The notes below the pieces were generated by a model, which saw only the letters and a list, made by a program, of their open reading frames with translations, searched no databases and had not been told where the DNA came from. Of a stretch of 64,000 nt of DNA, positions 51,964 to 63,280 are shown in pieces. The first letter of the stretch is position 1. Every line of letters starts with the position of its first letter. This stretch comes from Dicaeum eximium (taxonomy: Eukaryota; Chordata; Aves; Passeriformes; Dicaeidae), in assembly GCA_013396995.1 (NCBI GenBank), contig VWZP01003807.1, positions 62,001 to 126,000 of the forward strand. Direction: 5' to 3'. Made by a program: the position numbers and the translations under genes.

Positions 51964-53605
51964 TTATAGAATTACAAAATATCCTGAGTTGGAAGAGACC
52001 TATAAGGATCACAGAATCAGAGATTTAATGAGGATGGAAAAGACCTCTGAGTTCATAGAATCCAACCCGTGAGAGAACACAATCTTGTTAACTAGACCAT
52101 GGAGTGCCATTTTCAGTGTATCCTTAAACACTCCCAGGGATGGTGACTCCACCACCTCCCTGAGCAGCCCATTTCAACATCTGATCACCCTTTCTGTGAA
52201 GAAGTTCTTCTTAATGTCCAACCTAAACCTGCCCTGTCACAACTTAAGACTATGTCCTCTCAACCAGACTTGTTGCCTGGGAGAAGAGGCTGAGCCCCAC
52301 CTGGCTAAAACCTGCTTTCAGGCAGTTGTAGAGAGTGATAAGGCCATCCCTGAACCTCCTTTTCTCAAGGCTAAACAACTCCATCTCTCTCAGCTGCTTC
52401 TCAGAGTACTTGTGCTCCAGACCCTTCACCAGCTCTGTTGCTCTTCTCTGGATTCCCTTCAGCACCTCAATCTCCTTCCTGGATTGAGCAGCCCAGAACT
52501 AGACACAGGGCTTATGCTGTGGCCCAACCAGTGCTGAGTACAAGGGGACAATCACTGCCCTACTCCTGCTGGCCACACTATTGCTGATACAGGCCTTCTT
52601 GGCCATTTGGTCACACTGGTTCATGTTCAGGGGCTGTCAGCCAGCACCCCCAGGTCCTTCTCTGCTGAGCAGCTTTCCTACCACCCTGTCCCTAGTCTGT
52701 CGTGCTGTGTGGGGTTATTGTGGCCAAAGTGCAGGACCTAGAGCTTGGTCTTTTTAAACCTCATACTATTGGTCTCAGCCCATCTATCCAGCTGGTCCAG
52801 ATCCCTCTGCAGAGCGCTCCTACCCTTCAGCAGATTGACATTCCCACTCAGTTTGATGTTATCCACAAACTTACTAAGGGTAGAATCAATCATCTCATCC
52901 AGATCATCAATAAAGAGATTGAATAGGTCTGGCCCTCATAATGATCCCTAGGGAACACCACTAGTGACTAGACACAAAATGGATTCTATTCACCACCACT
53001 TATTGAGCCCATCCAGCCAGCCAATTCTTTACCCAGTGAAGAATGAACTTGTCCAAGCCGTGGGCTGCCAGCTTTTCCAGGAGTATGCCACAGAAGATGG
53101 TGCCAATGGTTTTGCTGAAGTCCAGGTAGACAACATCCACAGGTCATAGAGTCCAGCTCCTGGGTATTTACAGCACAACCCAAAAATCACCATGTCCCTG
53201 AGAACATTGTCCAAGTACTTGACAGGCTTGGTGGCATGACCACCTCCCTGGGAACCTGTTCCAGTGTTCCAGTGCCCAATCACCTTTTGGGTGAAGGACC
53301 TTTTCCTGATACCCAATCTAAACCTCCCCTGACACAGCTTCATGCCGTTCCCTTGGGTCCTGTCACTGATCACTGCAGAGAAGAGATCAGTGTCTGCCCC
53401 TCCACTTCTCCTCAGGAAGAAGTTGCAGACTGCAATGAGATCTCCCCTCAGTCTCCTCTTCTCCAAGCTGAATAAGCCAAGTGACCTCGGCTGCTCCTCA
53501 TACAGCTTCATCTCTAGATCCTTCACCATCTTCATGCCCCTTCTTCAGATGCTCTCTGGTAGCATAAGATCCTTCTTATATTGTGGTGCACAAAACTGCA
53601 CATGA
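51964..53605 (-). mobile_element. Older CR1 LINE, minus strand, split by a nested CR1
   Basis: The 3' end lies at 51964-52011 ('TATCCTGAGTTGGAAGAGAC' in the plus strand). The body resumes at 53144-53605, starting 'TCATAGAGTCCAGCTCC' and running through 'AACCTCCCCTGACACAGCTTC' and 'CTCAGTCTCCTCTTCTCC' to 'TTATATTGTGGTGCAC'. Joining the two parts gives a continuous CR1 3' region about 510 bp long. The interruption between them is another CR1. It is 5'-truncated near 53605 and has a wording different from the inserted copy, so it is a separate subfamily. Confidence 0.88.
52012..53143 (-). mobile_element. Younger CR1 LINE nested in an older one, minus strand
   Basis: The plus strand starts with 'CAGAATCAGAGATTTAATG' and runs antisense through the CR1 3' UTR and the ORF2 end, including 'LFSLEKRRF' in the minus frame 52250-52465. 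It then continues through the RT palm to the 5' truncation at 'ACAACATCCACAGG' (53129-53143), the complement of the region before 'LDFSKAFDTV'. It is about 1.13 kb long, 5'-truncated, with broken frames. The bases TCA occur at both junctions (52009-52011 and 53144-53146), a possible short target duplication. The minus frame 53029-53535 crosses the junction, joining older ORF2 sequence to younger RT sequence. Confidence 0.9.
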
Positions 53606-56600
53606 TCCAGAGAGTATTTCTGAAAACGCTTTTATGGCCATTTTTTGCTTAGCCACTAAGTTTAATGCAATCATCTTATAAACAGTTATTAGTAAAAAGA
53701 AACATTTGAGAAATTTTTTGAAAAAAGGGAAGTGCTCACAAAGAATAATAAGTAGTGGATATGAAACCTGTACTTTACACAAAGGCTAATTAATTTTTCT
53801 TTTATTTTCTTCCTAATCGCAATGTTTTTCAGTAAATGTGAAAAAAATTGCAGACAATGTCATAGATGCATAACAAAACATTAACATAACCTCTAAAGGT
53901 AAAAGTTTCATAATATTGTAAGAGTTTTTCTTAATAATATAAATAGAGAAAGTCAATCAATTACAGCCAAAAGAACAAGCTTAGCATGTTTCTCACAAAG
54001 AGTAGCAAGACTTCTTCAGGAAAAAAGCCGAGTGGATCCTTTGTGTGTATTGTTTTCCAAGCAGAAACAAGACTAAAATTCAGCTAGAAATATAAATAAG
54101 TTTTAAATAAAAAGATGAACTCCTGTCTACCAAAGGAAAAACTATTCATAAAATAAATAAGTTACCAGAGCAGAAATTACCAGCCTTACAATGAATTGTG
54201 GGAACAACGCTGCGTGGAAATGAAACATGGGTTTCACTGGTTTTTCTATCACAAATTCAGCTGCTGAACATGAGGATTGTTACTTGTTACATTCAGAGAT
54301 GAATGAATAATTAAAAGACAAAACCAACAATGAATAATTTATTCAATGAATTTGGCTGGGTTTTTTTCTACAGCCTAATTATCACAACTTTCTTAAGCAT
54401 ATTCATTATGCAAATTAATTCAGCTAATAGTCATTTACATTCTTAAGAGAATGGATTTAATTACCCAAAGGGTATGTTTCTTATAGTATCTGGTCAAAAA
54501 AAATTGAACAGAATTGCTTATATCACCTGATTGGATAAATAAATAACCAGTTAGTGAAACTATATGGCAGTATAATTATCATTATGTATAGCCAAAACCA
54601 AGCTTTGAAATATACCTTTTAAAAAGTTATGCTGATGGGTCAACCCTCAGACATTTTCTTTCAAGAAACAAAAGGAATTAATTCAAATCTTGAAATAAAA
54701 TATAATTCTTCAGCTCCAACTCCCCATCTACTTTCTCCAAGCTGAAAGAACTTTTTAAGAAAATGAACTTTGTATATTTACCCTGTCAAATCACTAAGAA
54801 ACTGTTGCTGACCACTCTTACAAGCATAACTCTCAGATAGAGGGACCATTGGTATGACCCACGACAGTTTGAACAGTTTAGTAACTCAAATTCCAGTAGT
54901 GAAATATGCTCCTTTAAAACTGTGCCTATGACAAAAAAAAGAAAAACAAAAAAACAAGTCCATTACTATTATAGTGCATGAAAATGGCTGAAAATAGAAA
55001 ATATTTCAAGACTTATCTGTCAATGGTTTACCTTCAGAGCTACCTCTGCTTTTCATTGAAGTGCATCTCTTAAGAATAGTCAAATATATTGCTACTCATG
55101 ACTGCCAACAACTTCATTAAGTGACTACCTTATAGAGGTCTACTACATACATTTGCTGAAATTTTGAGTTTGAGCTTTAACAGTAAAGTCTCAGAAACAA
55201 ATGTTTTGCTCACCCATTGCCAGAAACATGGGGCTTCTCTTTAAGTCTTTCAATTCCCATGACAATTAACACTTTTAACTTTGAAAAAAAGTCAGAACTT
55301 AAACAAAATATTCAAAAAATAATCCTAATGTTTTGATCTGCTACATTTTATATTTCTTCCCTATAAGTAGAATTATTTATTGGTAGTAATGGTATAGATG
55401 CTCTGAGACATTTAATGTTTTTAAAGCATATAGAAACATAAACAATTTTTAAATTTTTGAAACAGCTAGTGGTAGATCCTTTCATAATTCAAAACTCATA
55501 ACAGCCTGCATCTGATCTCAAAAACTAAGTAGCAAGTTCATTAAAAAAACCCCAACTAATAAAATTTCTGCCAGATGATAAAGTGAGAAGTAAAACAAAA
55601 CTGATTTCTTGTAATATAGAGCATCAAGTTTTCTTGATTTTCAGTGGTCTAGGGAATTCAGAATTCTTAGCACTGCATGTCATTTGCAGTTAAAAGGTGT
55701 TGTGAAGAAAGGCAAAGAATGCCACAGCTGAATGCTTGAGTTGATTTGAGCTGTTAAAGTCTTATTTAAAGGCAAAACTGTTAAACTGAAGCAGAAAACA
55801 TTTTACTGCTTTTCATAGTAAAAGCAAATTCTTAATTGATCTGTAAAGTCTTTTTGAGTCTAGGCTAAGAATTGAGTTATCTGGTTAGGAGGAAACTAGT
55901 TCATATTGCTGTGGTGTAGGTCACATGTAGCTTTCTAAGTGTTCTAAACTCTTCAGAAATTTTGATTCAAATTACCTATACATTTCTAGAAAAGGACCTG
56001 AAGGCAATTTATCTACTCAATATTGGTCATGTCTCATAGATGCAATGGCTGGTAAAACCCAGAGTGTGAGAGAGCAGACACAAGGACCTGTTGTTAATAC
56101 CTCTGAAGAACTTGTGTTAAGCCTAGATTTCTTCATTAATGTGTGCTATTTTGCTTCTGTACAATGCACATGAATTTCAGAAGATGTAGTGTCATTTCTA
56201 GGGTCAATGTTCTCTTAGTCTTTGCCTAATATTAAGTATGACAAGCTGTTTTTAAGTTCTCTTTTAAATTCTTTTCTATTTAACTGTATAGTATGTACAA
56301 AGTCATGTACAAACTACTTATAACCAAAAAAAGAGGACTGAGTTTTGACCAAATAATAACATCAGAATCCCAACACAGGACCTAATACTGACCTTAAAAA
56401 TTCAATGAGCCAAGCAGACTCTACGCGCCTGTTTGCCATAGATAGTGCAAGATGAAAGAAATTTATTTAAAGCATGTTAAAGTGTAAGGCTTTATGCTTT
56501 TCAGTTTTGATCTTATTTTTAAATGCTGCAGAGCAATAGAGAAATCAATAACATATGGACTTACCTGATTGACTCCTTGGCAAACAGCCCCTTGTTTTTA

Positions 56601-58924
56601 GATATGTTTTTGTAGAAATAAATGAGGATGTCTTACAAATGTGCAGTTTACTATTTTAATACACAATTGATGAGATTTATTATTTCAGTTTCCAAAAGTA
56701 GTTTGTAGGACATAAGGCAGCATTACTTATTCAAAATGTATGCCATTACTCACAATAAATTCAATAAAAGTAATAAAATATGTAGTTTACTTTTTACACT
56801 TCAACAGCCTTTTCTATCCTAAGACTAAAAGGCTTAAAAAGTGAGACAGAATCATTTTGACAACACCAGAGTAGTCTGAAACAGGCCAGTGGATGAGTAG
56901 TTCAGATGGTTCACAGTTATTGTGGAAAGCACATTAACTTCCAACAACTCAATAATGGGACCTTTTACTTGTAAGGAAAGTTTCATCCTAAAATAATTGT
57001 GTTTGCTGAGAAATGGACTCAACATCTAATGGAAAACATTGTCATTTAATGAATGGGGCAGCAGGTCGGAGGCCAGGAAACTTCAGTTCTGTTGTGGGTT
57101 TTGACAACGGCCTCCTGCATGTTTTTTTAACAAGCCGTAGATCTCCTGTGGTTTTCCCCTGATCCTTTGCATTTCTGATCTCCTTATAAGGTTCTTATTG
57201 CAGAGACTGGATATTTTGATACTGCATACAGCAAGTAATCAAGGGACAAGATTCAGCTGAGTCAGGTCCCGTGTTCCTCCCCAAAAAAGTGCTGTGGAAA
57301 GCAAAGCAAGCAAGCAAACTTACATTGAATTTTATGTGTGTGTTTTATTATTTTTTTTTTTAGAAAGACCTACCAGTTCTTGATTTAACTACTGTTTCTG
57401 TGCATTGCTACTGGTGTCAATAGTCTGGTGAAAAATATTCTAAAAGAAAGTTTCTTATGTAAGAAATTTAAACCTAGTAAAGATCTAAAGCTATAAGCTC
57501 CTACTGCTCAGGAAAAAAAATCAATACATTATATTATCTCAGATACCAAGAAGAGCAAAAATCACAAGATCAGGTAGTACTGAGAGGAAAATACCATTAG
57601 AATATACAGGTGAAAGAAGTCTGCTAAGAGGGTTTTTTTTCACTTTTAATTTAGTATATTATTTAATTTAGTTTAGTATAATGTTTTCAAATGCATTCAA
57701 GGCACTTTTAACTATTAATGCCTCCTAGGTTGTGAGGCTTCCCAGAAGATGAAGTTGCTCACTGAAGCTGTTATTACCTTGTGCTCTGGGTACTGGATGA
57801 TTTCTTAGCACTTCAAGAGGTGCCTTTGGCACGTGAGAGGACATGATAAGGCATCTTTAGAGTAACACACATAATTTATACTCAGTATTATTATGTATTA
57901 TTATCTCCTCAGAACAATATAAAATGCCAAATAGAAAAGTCTGAAGTGGTTGCATGATTATTCAGAAACATCTTCAGACTTGAAGGATATAGATGATGTC
58001 AATAGATGTATCTTGGCTCTGCTTTCCCCCAAAATGATGCAGTATCATAGGAAAGGCTATCTTACTTCAAATGCATTGTTGTTGCCAGGACCTGAATATG
58101 AGACACTTATTTATTGTTTTGAATTACTAGATGAGGTGTAAAATGTTTTTTGTAACTGGAGAGGAAGAATAGTAAGGTTACTACTTGCTCCTAGAAAAAT
58201 ACCATACATGAAAAACAAGCCCAAATGAATATAAATCACAGTGTACACTGCATAGGGAATGCTAAAATGCTACAGTTCCACCTGGATTGTTATAAAAGTA
58301 CTTGGAGGGAAAAAAATAAAACAAAACAAAACATAAATCTGTCTGTGAAACTAAAGACGAACCCAGCAGTAAATGGAAGCACATATTAAGTTCAGAAGAA
58401 GTAATTGGGTAGATAAAAGACAAAAAGGATTGGAAGACTTTTATTTAGTGATGATATATTTGTTTGGGTTTGGCTTTTATAGCTATGCATTTTAACTACA
58501 ATACCATCTTTTGACAAAAAGTAGGAATTACATTATCTTATTTCAAAATTCATACCGATATTTATATTAGAGTTATATTTTAATTGATGTAATTAATTTA
58601 ATCATCATCTTCAATTAATTAATTTTCTCATTATCTGTAGGAAATATGGTATTCTTAAATTGAATTTTTATATATAAGGTGCTTACATTATGTAGATTAG
58701 AGGAAAAGATTTTTTTTCCTGGGGAGAAATGTTTAATTATTGTGTTTTAGAGAACAGTAGTAAAAGTGTAACCACTCGATTCAATTAATTTAAGCAAATT
58801 TAAACAGAATTTAAAGTGATTGGGGAGATACAGAAAATTGAGAAGTTGCAGCAGTAATGCCTAAAGCTATGCCTAGGGATAAGCTTCTATCTGGCTAAGA
58901 TCAGGATTAGTAGGTTAAATAGTA
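53606..58924. other. AT-rich non-coding DNA
   Basis: No recognised repeat or gene over 5.3 kb. An imperfect hairpin lies at 57061-57118 (GCAGG..GGAGGCC and GGCCTCCTGC). The small open frame at 57950-58141 has no motif support. Confidence 0.45.
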
Positions 58925-59113
58925 CATGTGACACTGCCATACATTTCTGATCATGAAGAATTAAATGACACCTTCTTCAGACAACTAGAAGAAACCTCAC
59001 ATTTACAGGTCTGGCTCCTTTTAGGGGACTGCAACCACCCCATTATCTGCGGGAGGGACAACACAGCAGGAGTCAACAAGGAGAAGACTTCTTCTGGACC
59101 CCTACTTATATAA
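58925..59113 (+). pseudogene. CR1 endonuclease-domain fragment, isolated
   Basis: The 61-codon frame at 58928-59113 reads 'FFRQLEETSHLQVWLLLGD' followed by 'CNHPIICGRDNTAGVNKEK'. This corresponds to the apurinic-like endonuclease domain at the start of CR1 ORF2, where the family has 'F..QLEEAS..Q.LVLMGDFNHPDICW..NTAGH'. The Phe of the catalytic 'GDFNHP' block is Cys here. Neither RT nor the 3' UTR follows, and the homology fades on both sides, so this is an internal scrap of ORF2, unlike the 3'-anchored copies elsewhere in the window. The enzyme would nick target DNA; this remnant is inert. Confidence 0.8.
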
Positions 59114-59214
59114 ATATAGTAAAATATTGTGATGGTTTACATTATATTCACTTTCCTACTTTCCCCTGCTGATACATTAAGCCAAAAATTTGTGTTTCAT
59201 GAGCAGCACTTAAC
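59114..59214. other. Non-coding spacer
   Basis: Nothing recognised. CR1 homology is no longer evident. Confidence 0.5.
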
Positions 59215-59246
59215 ACAGTACCTGCACAGCACCTGCACAGTACCTG
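59215..59246. repeat. 11-bp tandem repeat, about three copies
   Basis: Three tandem units of ACAGTACCTGC, the middle one with C for T, and the last one base short. It is a small minisatellite-like run. Confidence 0.85.
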
Positions 59247-60654
59247 TAAAATGTTGTTATGGATATAAATAACAAAATTTCCCAAATACAGAGGGGTTTT
59301 TTTTCTGTAATAAATAAATTAAAAGTCATTGTCACCTTGTAAAATAGCATTATTGTAAGAAATAGTTACTGTCTATTTAAAGACAGACACTTTTTTTTTT
59401 GTTCCTACCAGACTTGAATTTTACACATAAATTTTTAACAACTGGGCTCATGGATTGTAAATGTCCCATCTTCTAATAGCTTTTGACAAAACTTGTAAAA
59501 AGGAAAAAGTTGCATTCATTTACTAAAAAAAAAAATTATAAACAAAGACATATGAATTAACTAATATCTTAAAATTGGACCATGAACAAATAAATGTCTG
59601 GTTAGTTAAGCAATATACACAAGCTTGTTCAGGGTATGTTTTATTACTTCATTAGTGCTCTGATCTCTCTTCCTACTCTCTCTGGCAGCACTCTTTCTCA
59701 TTTATTTTTTTGTACTTACAGTAGCTTTCACATCTCTCATACACCCCTCTTTAAACTGTCAGCTATAGCTATGACAGACAGTTTAGTCTAGTGAATAGGA
59801 CATGGGAATGTGCCTAAAACTCCTTGACTGGTGTTTTGGCAGCTAAATAAAGTTTTATGGGTCTGTGTGCAAAAGGGAGTGGAGGAATATATTCCCAGGG
59901 GACTTTGCACAAGTTGATCAAGTTGAGTTCATGGTGGTTGCTAAATTTTTTTATTGCAGCTACTTAGCTGGGATACCCCATGGGTATCCATCCCATGTGG
60001 TAACTTCAAGTACAATCAAAGTAATATAACAGGCATTACACAGTCGGTAATAAGGTATCCCAAAATGGATCTAAGATGATTAAATGTTGGAAAATTATGT
60101 CCATGTGGTAGTCTGTATATATTCTAAGAGAGAAAAACTTTGACAGACATCCCCTTGACCCCTGCTAAAAGGATGTGCTTTATATTTATTAAAAGTGGCA
60201 AACATGAATGGGGCAGGAGGGGGAAGCTTGAATATTTTTAATTTCCCATTGAAACTAGAGAGTGAATAATGCCTTAGAAAATATTTTTGTTTGTTTATAA
60301 AAAATCTGTGACTTGAGAGTGTAAATTTAATACTTATTTCTTTCAATTTCAGTATAAGCCATGGAAAATTTCTTCAGGAAATCAAAATTGCAAATAAAGG
60401 AGAGACAGAAAGGACCTTATCCTGACTATAGTAAAGAAGATTCCACTATGCACATCTGTGAGCACTCATCTCACCGGTTACCGAGAGAAAACCTTGTAAA
60501 GTTCCTGTGATGTCAGCTGAAGTTGCTGCAACTACCTGCACATTTTCTGCAGGCAAAATATTGTGTAAGTGCTTTATAATTTGTTTTAGGTAAACTCAGA
60601 CACATTGAATCAGGTCACAAGTTGAACTTTTTTGAGCTGCCTCAAATAGCAAAT
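59247..60654. other. AT-rich non-coding DNA
   Basis: No gene or repeat family is recognised. T-rich runs occur near 59296 and 59391, and an A run near 59526. Confidence 0.5.
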
Positions 60655-60862
60655 TGAATATCATTCAAATACCTGACCCGGGCATTCTTCATCCATGTCA
60701 TGTACTAAATAACCGTAGTCAGACTGACGGGGTATATGCAGTACTAGGAAAAGGTTAGAGACATATTTCAGGGACTATTAAAGAACTCCAAGGTTATTTG
60801 TCTCAAAAGCAATTGTGTTATCTTTAACAGTGATTTTTGAGGCAGACTGAATATCATTCAAA
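60655..60862. mobile_element. Inserted 178-bp sequence flanked by a 15-bp direct repeat (copy 1)
   Basis: TGAATATCATTCAAA occurs at 60655-60669 and again at 60848-60862. Between the two copies lies a 178-bp segment (60670-60847) whose first 165 bp recur about 620 bp downstream. The 15-bp flanking repeat has the form and length of a target-site duplication made by LINE machinery. The segment has no poly(A) tail, no coding frame and no tRNA-like box I can see. It could be a small non-autonomous retroelement or a local retrocopy of the downstream sequence. I cannot match it to a named family. Confidence 0.65.
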
Positions 60863-61291
60863 CCACTCCCACACCAGTTTTAACCACTTCATCAATTCCC
60901 TTTGCAGTATCATCCTCAGCCATTTAACCAGGCTTACCAGAAAGCAAAGGATCTTTCTTTGGAGTTATAGTTTTTGCTTTCCTTTGCTTCATTCCTTCAG
61001 GTTGAGCATGAGGAAATTACTTCTTTGGTTCAGAAGCTTACTCACATATCTTAATGCCGACATCCAGTAAACAGTTGACAATACCACTCAATACCAGCTA
61101 ACATCTTTAGAAATTATGGGCTGGAATGAAATGGAATTACTACATGATAATAGTTCTAGTTGAATATTCTAATAAAGATATATGATGTTGGAGCAATCTA
61201 GAACTGAGGCAGATAGCCTGTGAGATTTCCTTTCAAAAAGCCAACACAAATTGACAGCACTGGTCCTGATTACATACTGCTTTCTGAGGGA
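60863..61291. other. Interval between the two repeat copies
   Basis: AT-rich sequence with no recognised repeat. A 77-codon frame at 60837-61070 begins inside copy 1 and has no motif. Confidence 0.5.
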
Positions 61292-61457
61292 TACCTGACC
61301 CAGGCATTCTTCATCCATGTCACGTACGAAATAACTGTAGTTGGACTGACTGGGTAATACAGTACTAGGAAAAGGTTAGAGACATATTTCAGGGACTATT
61401 AAAGAACTCCAAGGTTATTTGTCTCAAAAGCAATTGTGTTATCTTAAACAGCGATCT
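61292..61457. repeat. Second copy of the 165-bp repeat (copy 2)
   Basis: This matches 60670-60835 with about a dozen differences. An 86-bp block (61360-61445) is identical to 60739-60824. Many of the differences lie at CG/TG/CA positions in the first 70 bp. Copy 2 lacks the flanking 15-bp duplication and the final GAGGCAGAC of copy 1. It is therefore a candidate source for copy 1, or an older copy of the same family. Confidence 0.9.
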
Positions 61458-63250
61458 TTCTTTCCATATGGACAACTGTGATTTCTTTCCCTGACCATTT
61501 TCTTTCCATTGTGAGGTTAATGTCCTTTGTTTGGAACAGCCAACTTGAGAAGGCAATTGAATACAGAATAGAGATACTAAACATTATTCTTATAAATTGC
61601 ATTAAAGTGTATGCATCTGTCTCTTTTATAAAACTCCTGCCTGCACAGAATAGCTGTAATCTGAATTAGTAGATGGCTATTGATATGGTGAGAATGAGCA
61701 AGAGAGTAATATTCAAACTGGATATAGAATAAGAAGATATCAGTGAATTGCACAGTGGTTCCAGTTTTTGGTCTTGTGCCATGAATAATTTTGGCAAAAT
61801 AAATGGCATCAATTTACTTAACTTTTTTACTGAATGAAACTATCTGTATGAAAAGAATTAATTTCAAATGAGGTTCATAAATTTAATATAAGACCAAAGT
61901 AGCTCTTCTGTAAGGACAAAAACTGAAGTGCAATCTTGTTCTATTAATAAATACAAGGTCTCAGGGATTAAAGAGCTGCACTGACCATATATATATTTTC
62001 AATAAAATAATGGAATTCTTTTATTTATCTTAAAAAATGATATAGCAATACTGATGCCATTTCACATAGTGGTGTTCTAAAATATTCCTACTTCCACAAG
62101 GTTTAGGATGTGGTGATGTCAACCACCAGAAGTGCTACCACCGTCATCAATAAAGATAGCTTCCAAATTGTGTTTGCAGATCTAAACACATAAACAGATA
62201 CAATTCTTTTGGGGATAGAGAAAGAACAGATATGTTAAATAAGGATAAATTTGTAAACATTTTTTTTTCCAACTCTGATAATTTTCTTCTATACTTGTGT
62301 TCATATACTTTAAAAATATGTAACTGTTTGCAATCTTGATCATGACTACACAAATAAATCTGTCTGTATCATAAAACATTATATCAAACAAATAATTTAT
62401 ACTGAAAACATCCAATTTCATCAGCGTGCTGATGTTCAAAAGGACCTTATTATCATTGTGCCACTTGAACTATCAGAAAAGGAATTTCCTGAGATCAGAA
62501 GAATTTTTTTTTCTGTATATCATAAAAATTTGCCTGTTATGCTATCTTTAAGATAGACTCTTTCATCTGAAGGTTAGTTCACATATTTTGTTTATTTGAC
62601 CTCTTCTACATACATTTTTTGCTTTAAAAATAAGTCAGAAAGCAATGGGCTTGGGCATTTCAGACTTTCTTTAAGTGGTATGCCCAGTTTTCAAACTGTA
62701 TCTTATGGAAAACAAAACAAAGCGTAAGAAAGTAAGTAATTTCTCCTTATTTCAACAGAGAAAATTATGTTGTGGTCTCTAAGTTTGCCTTGTTCAGACC
62801 TTATAGCAAAATAAAACACCAGGTGAACAACTACCAACAAAATCCCCAAACCAAAGCAAGCAACCAATCACTAATTTTAGCTTTGGTTTATATCTATTTC
62901 TCAACGTTAGAAATACAAATATTCTCTAGCTATATCTATAACCCATGTGAGGTAAAATAAGTTTTGAAGAATTTAAAACCAGACTGAAATATTATTAATG
63001 TATTAGAAAATATTTATTTCAGATGGGTTTTTCAGCAATGGCTAAAATACGGTAAAACCAAAGTGGGAAATGTCTCACTCATATTGTAGTCACAGTATGA
63101 TTCCATCAAAATTCAGAAGTTACATACATTGAACATATATATTAATTTCTGATGCTATTTACACACTTTCAGTCTATGTCAGTTAAATCTTTAGTTTGTA
63201 ATTTTATTAAAATCTGGGTTTTTACATCAAATACATCCTGTTACATATAC
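61458..63250. other. AT-rich non-coding DNA
   Basis: No gene or repeat family is recognised. Short minus frames at 62147-62353 and 62182-62439 overlap in different phases and lack motifs. Confidence 0.5.
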
Positions 63251-63280
63251 CTCTCTCCTCCTTCCTTCCTTCCTTGCCTC
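63251..63280. repeat. Pyrimidine-rich (CCTT)n tract
   Basis: CTCTCTCC leads into four CCTT units and a pyrimidine-rich tail, a short simple repeat. Confidence 0.85.

Noticed and set aside
53029..53535. 168-codon minus-strand frame as a single protein
   Set aside because: It crosses the boundary between two different CR1 copies, so it is a chimeric artefact of the nested insertion.
57061..57118. GC-rich imperfect inverted repeat as a possible microRNA hairpin
   Set aside because: The arms pair for only about ten bases with a bulge around a loop of roughly 35 bases or more, which is too weak for a pre-miRNA call by eye.
60669..60830. The 165-bp repeat as a solo LTR with TG...CA ends
   Set aside because: TGACCC and TTAACA can be read as ends, but the 15-bp flanking repeat lies outside these and is far longer than retroviral target duplications. 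There is also no polyadenylation signal.
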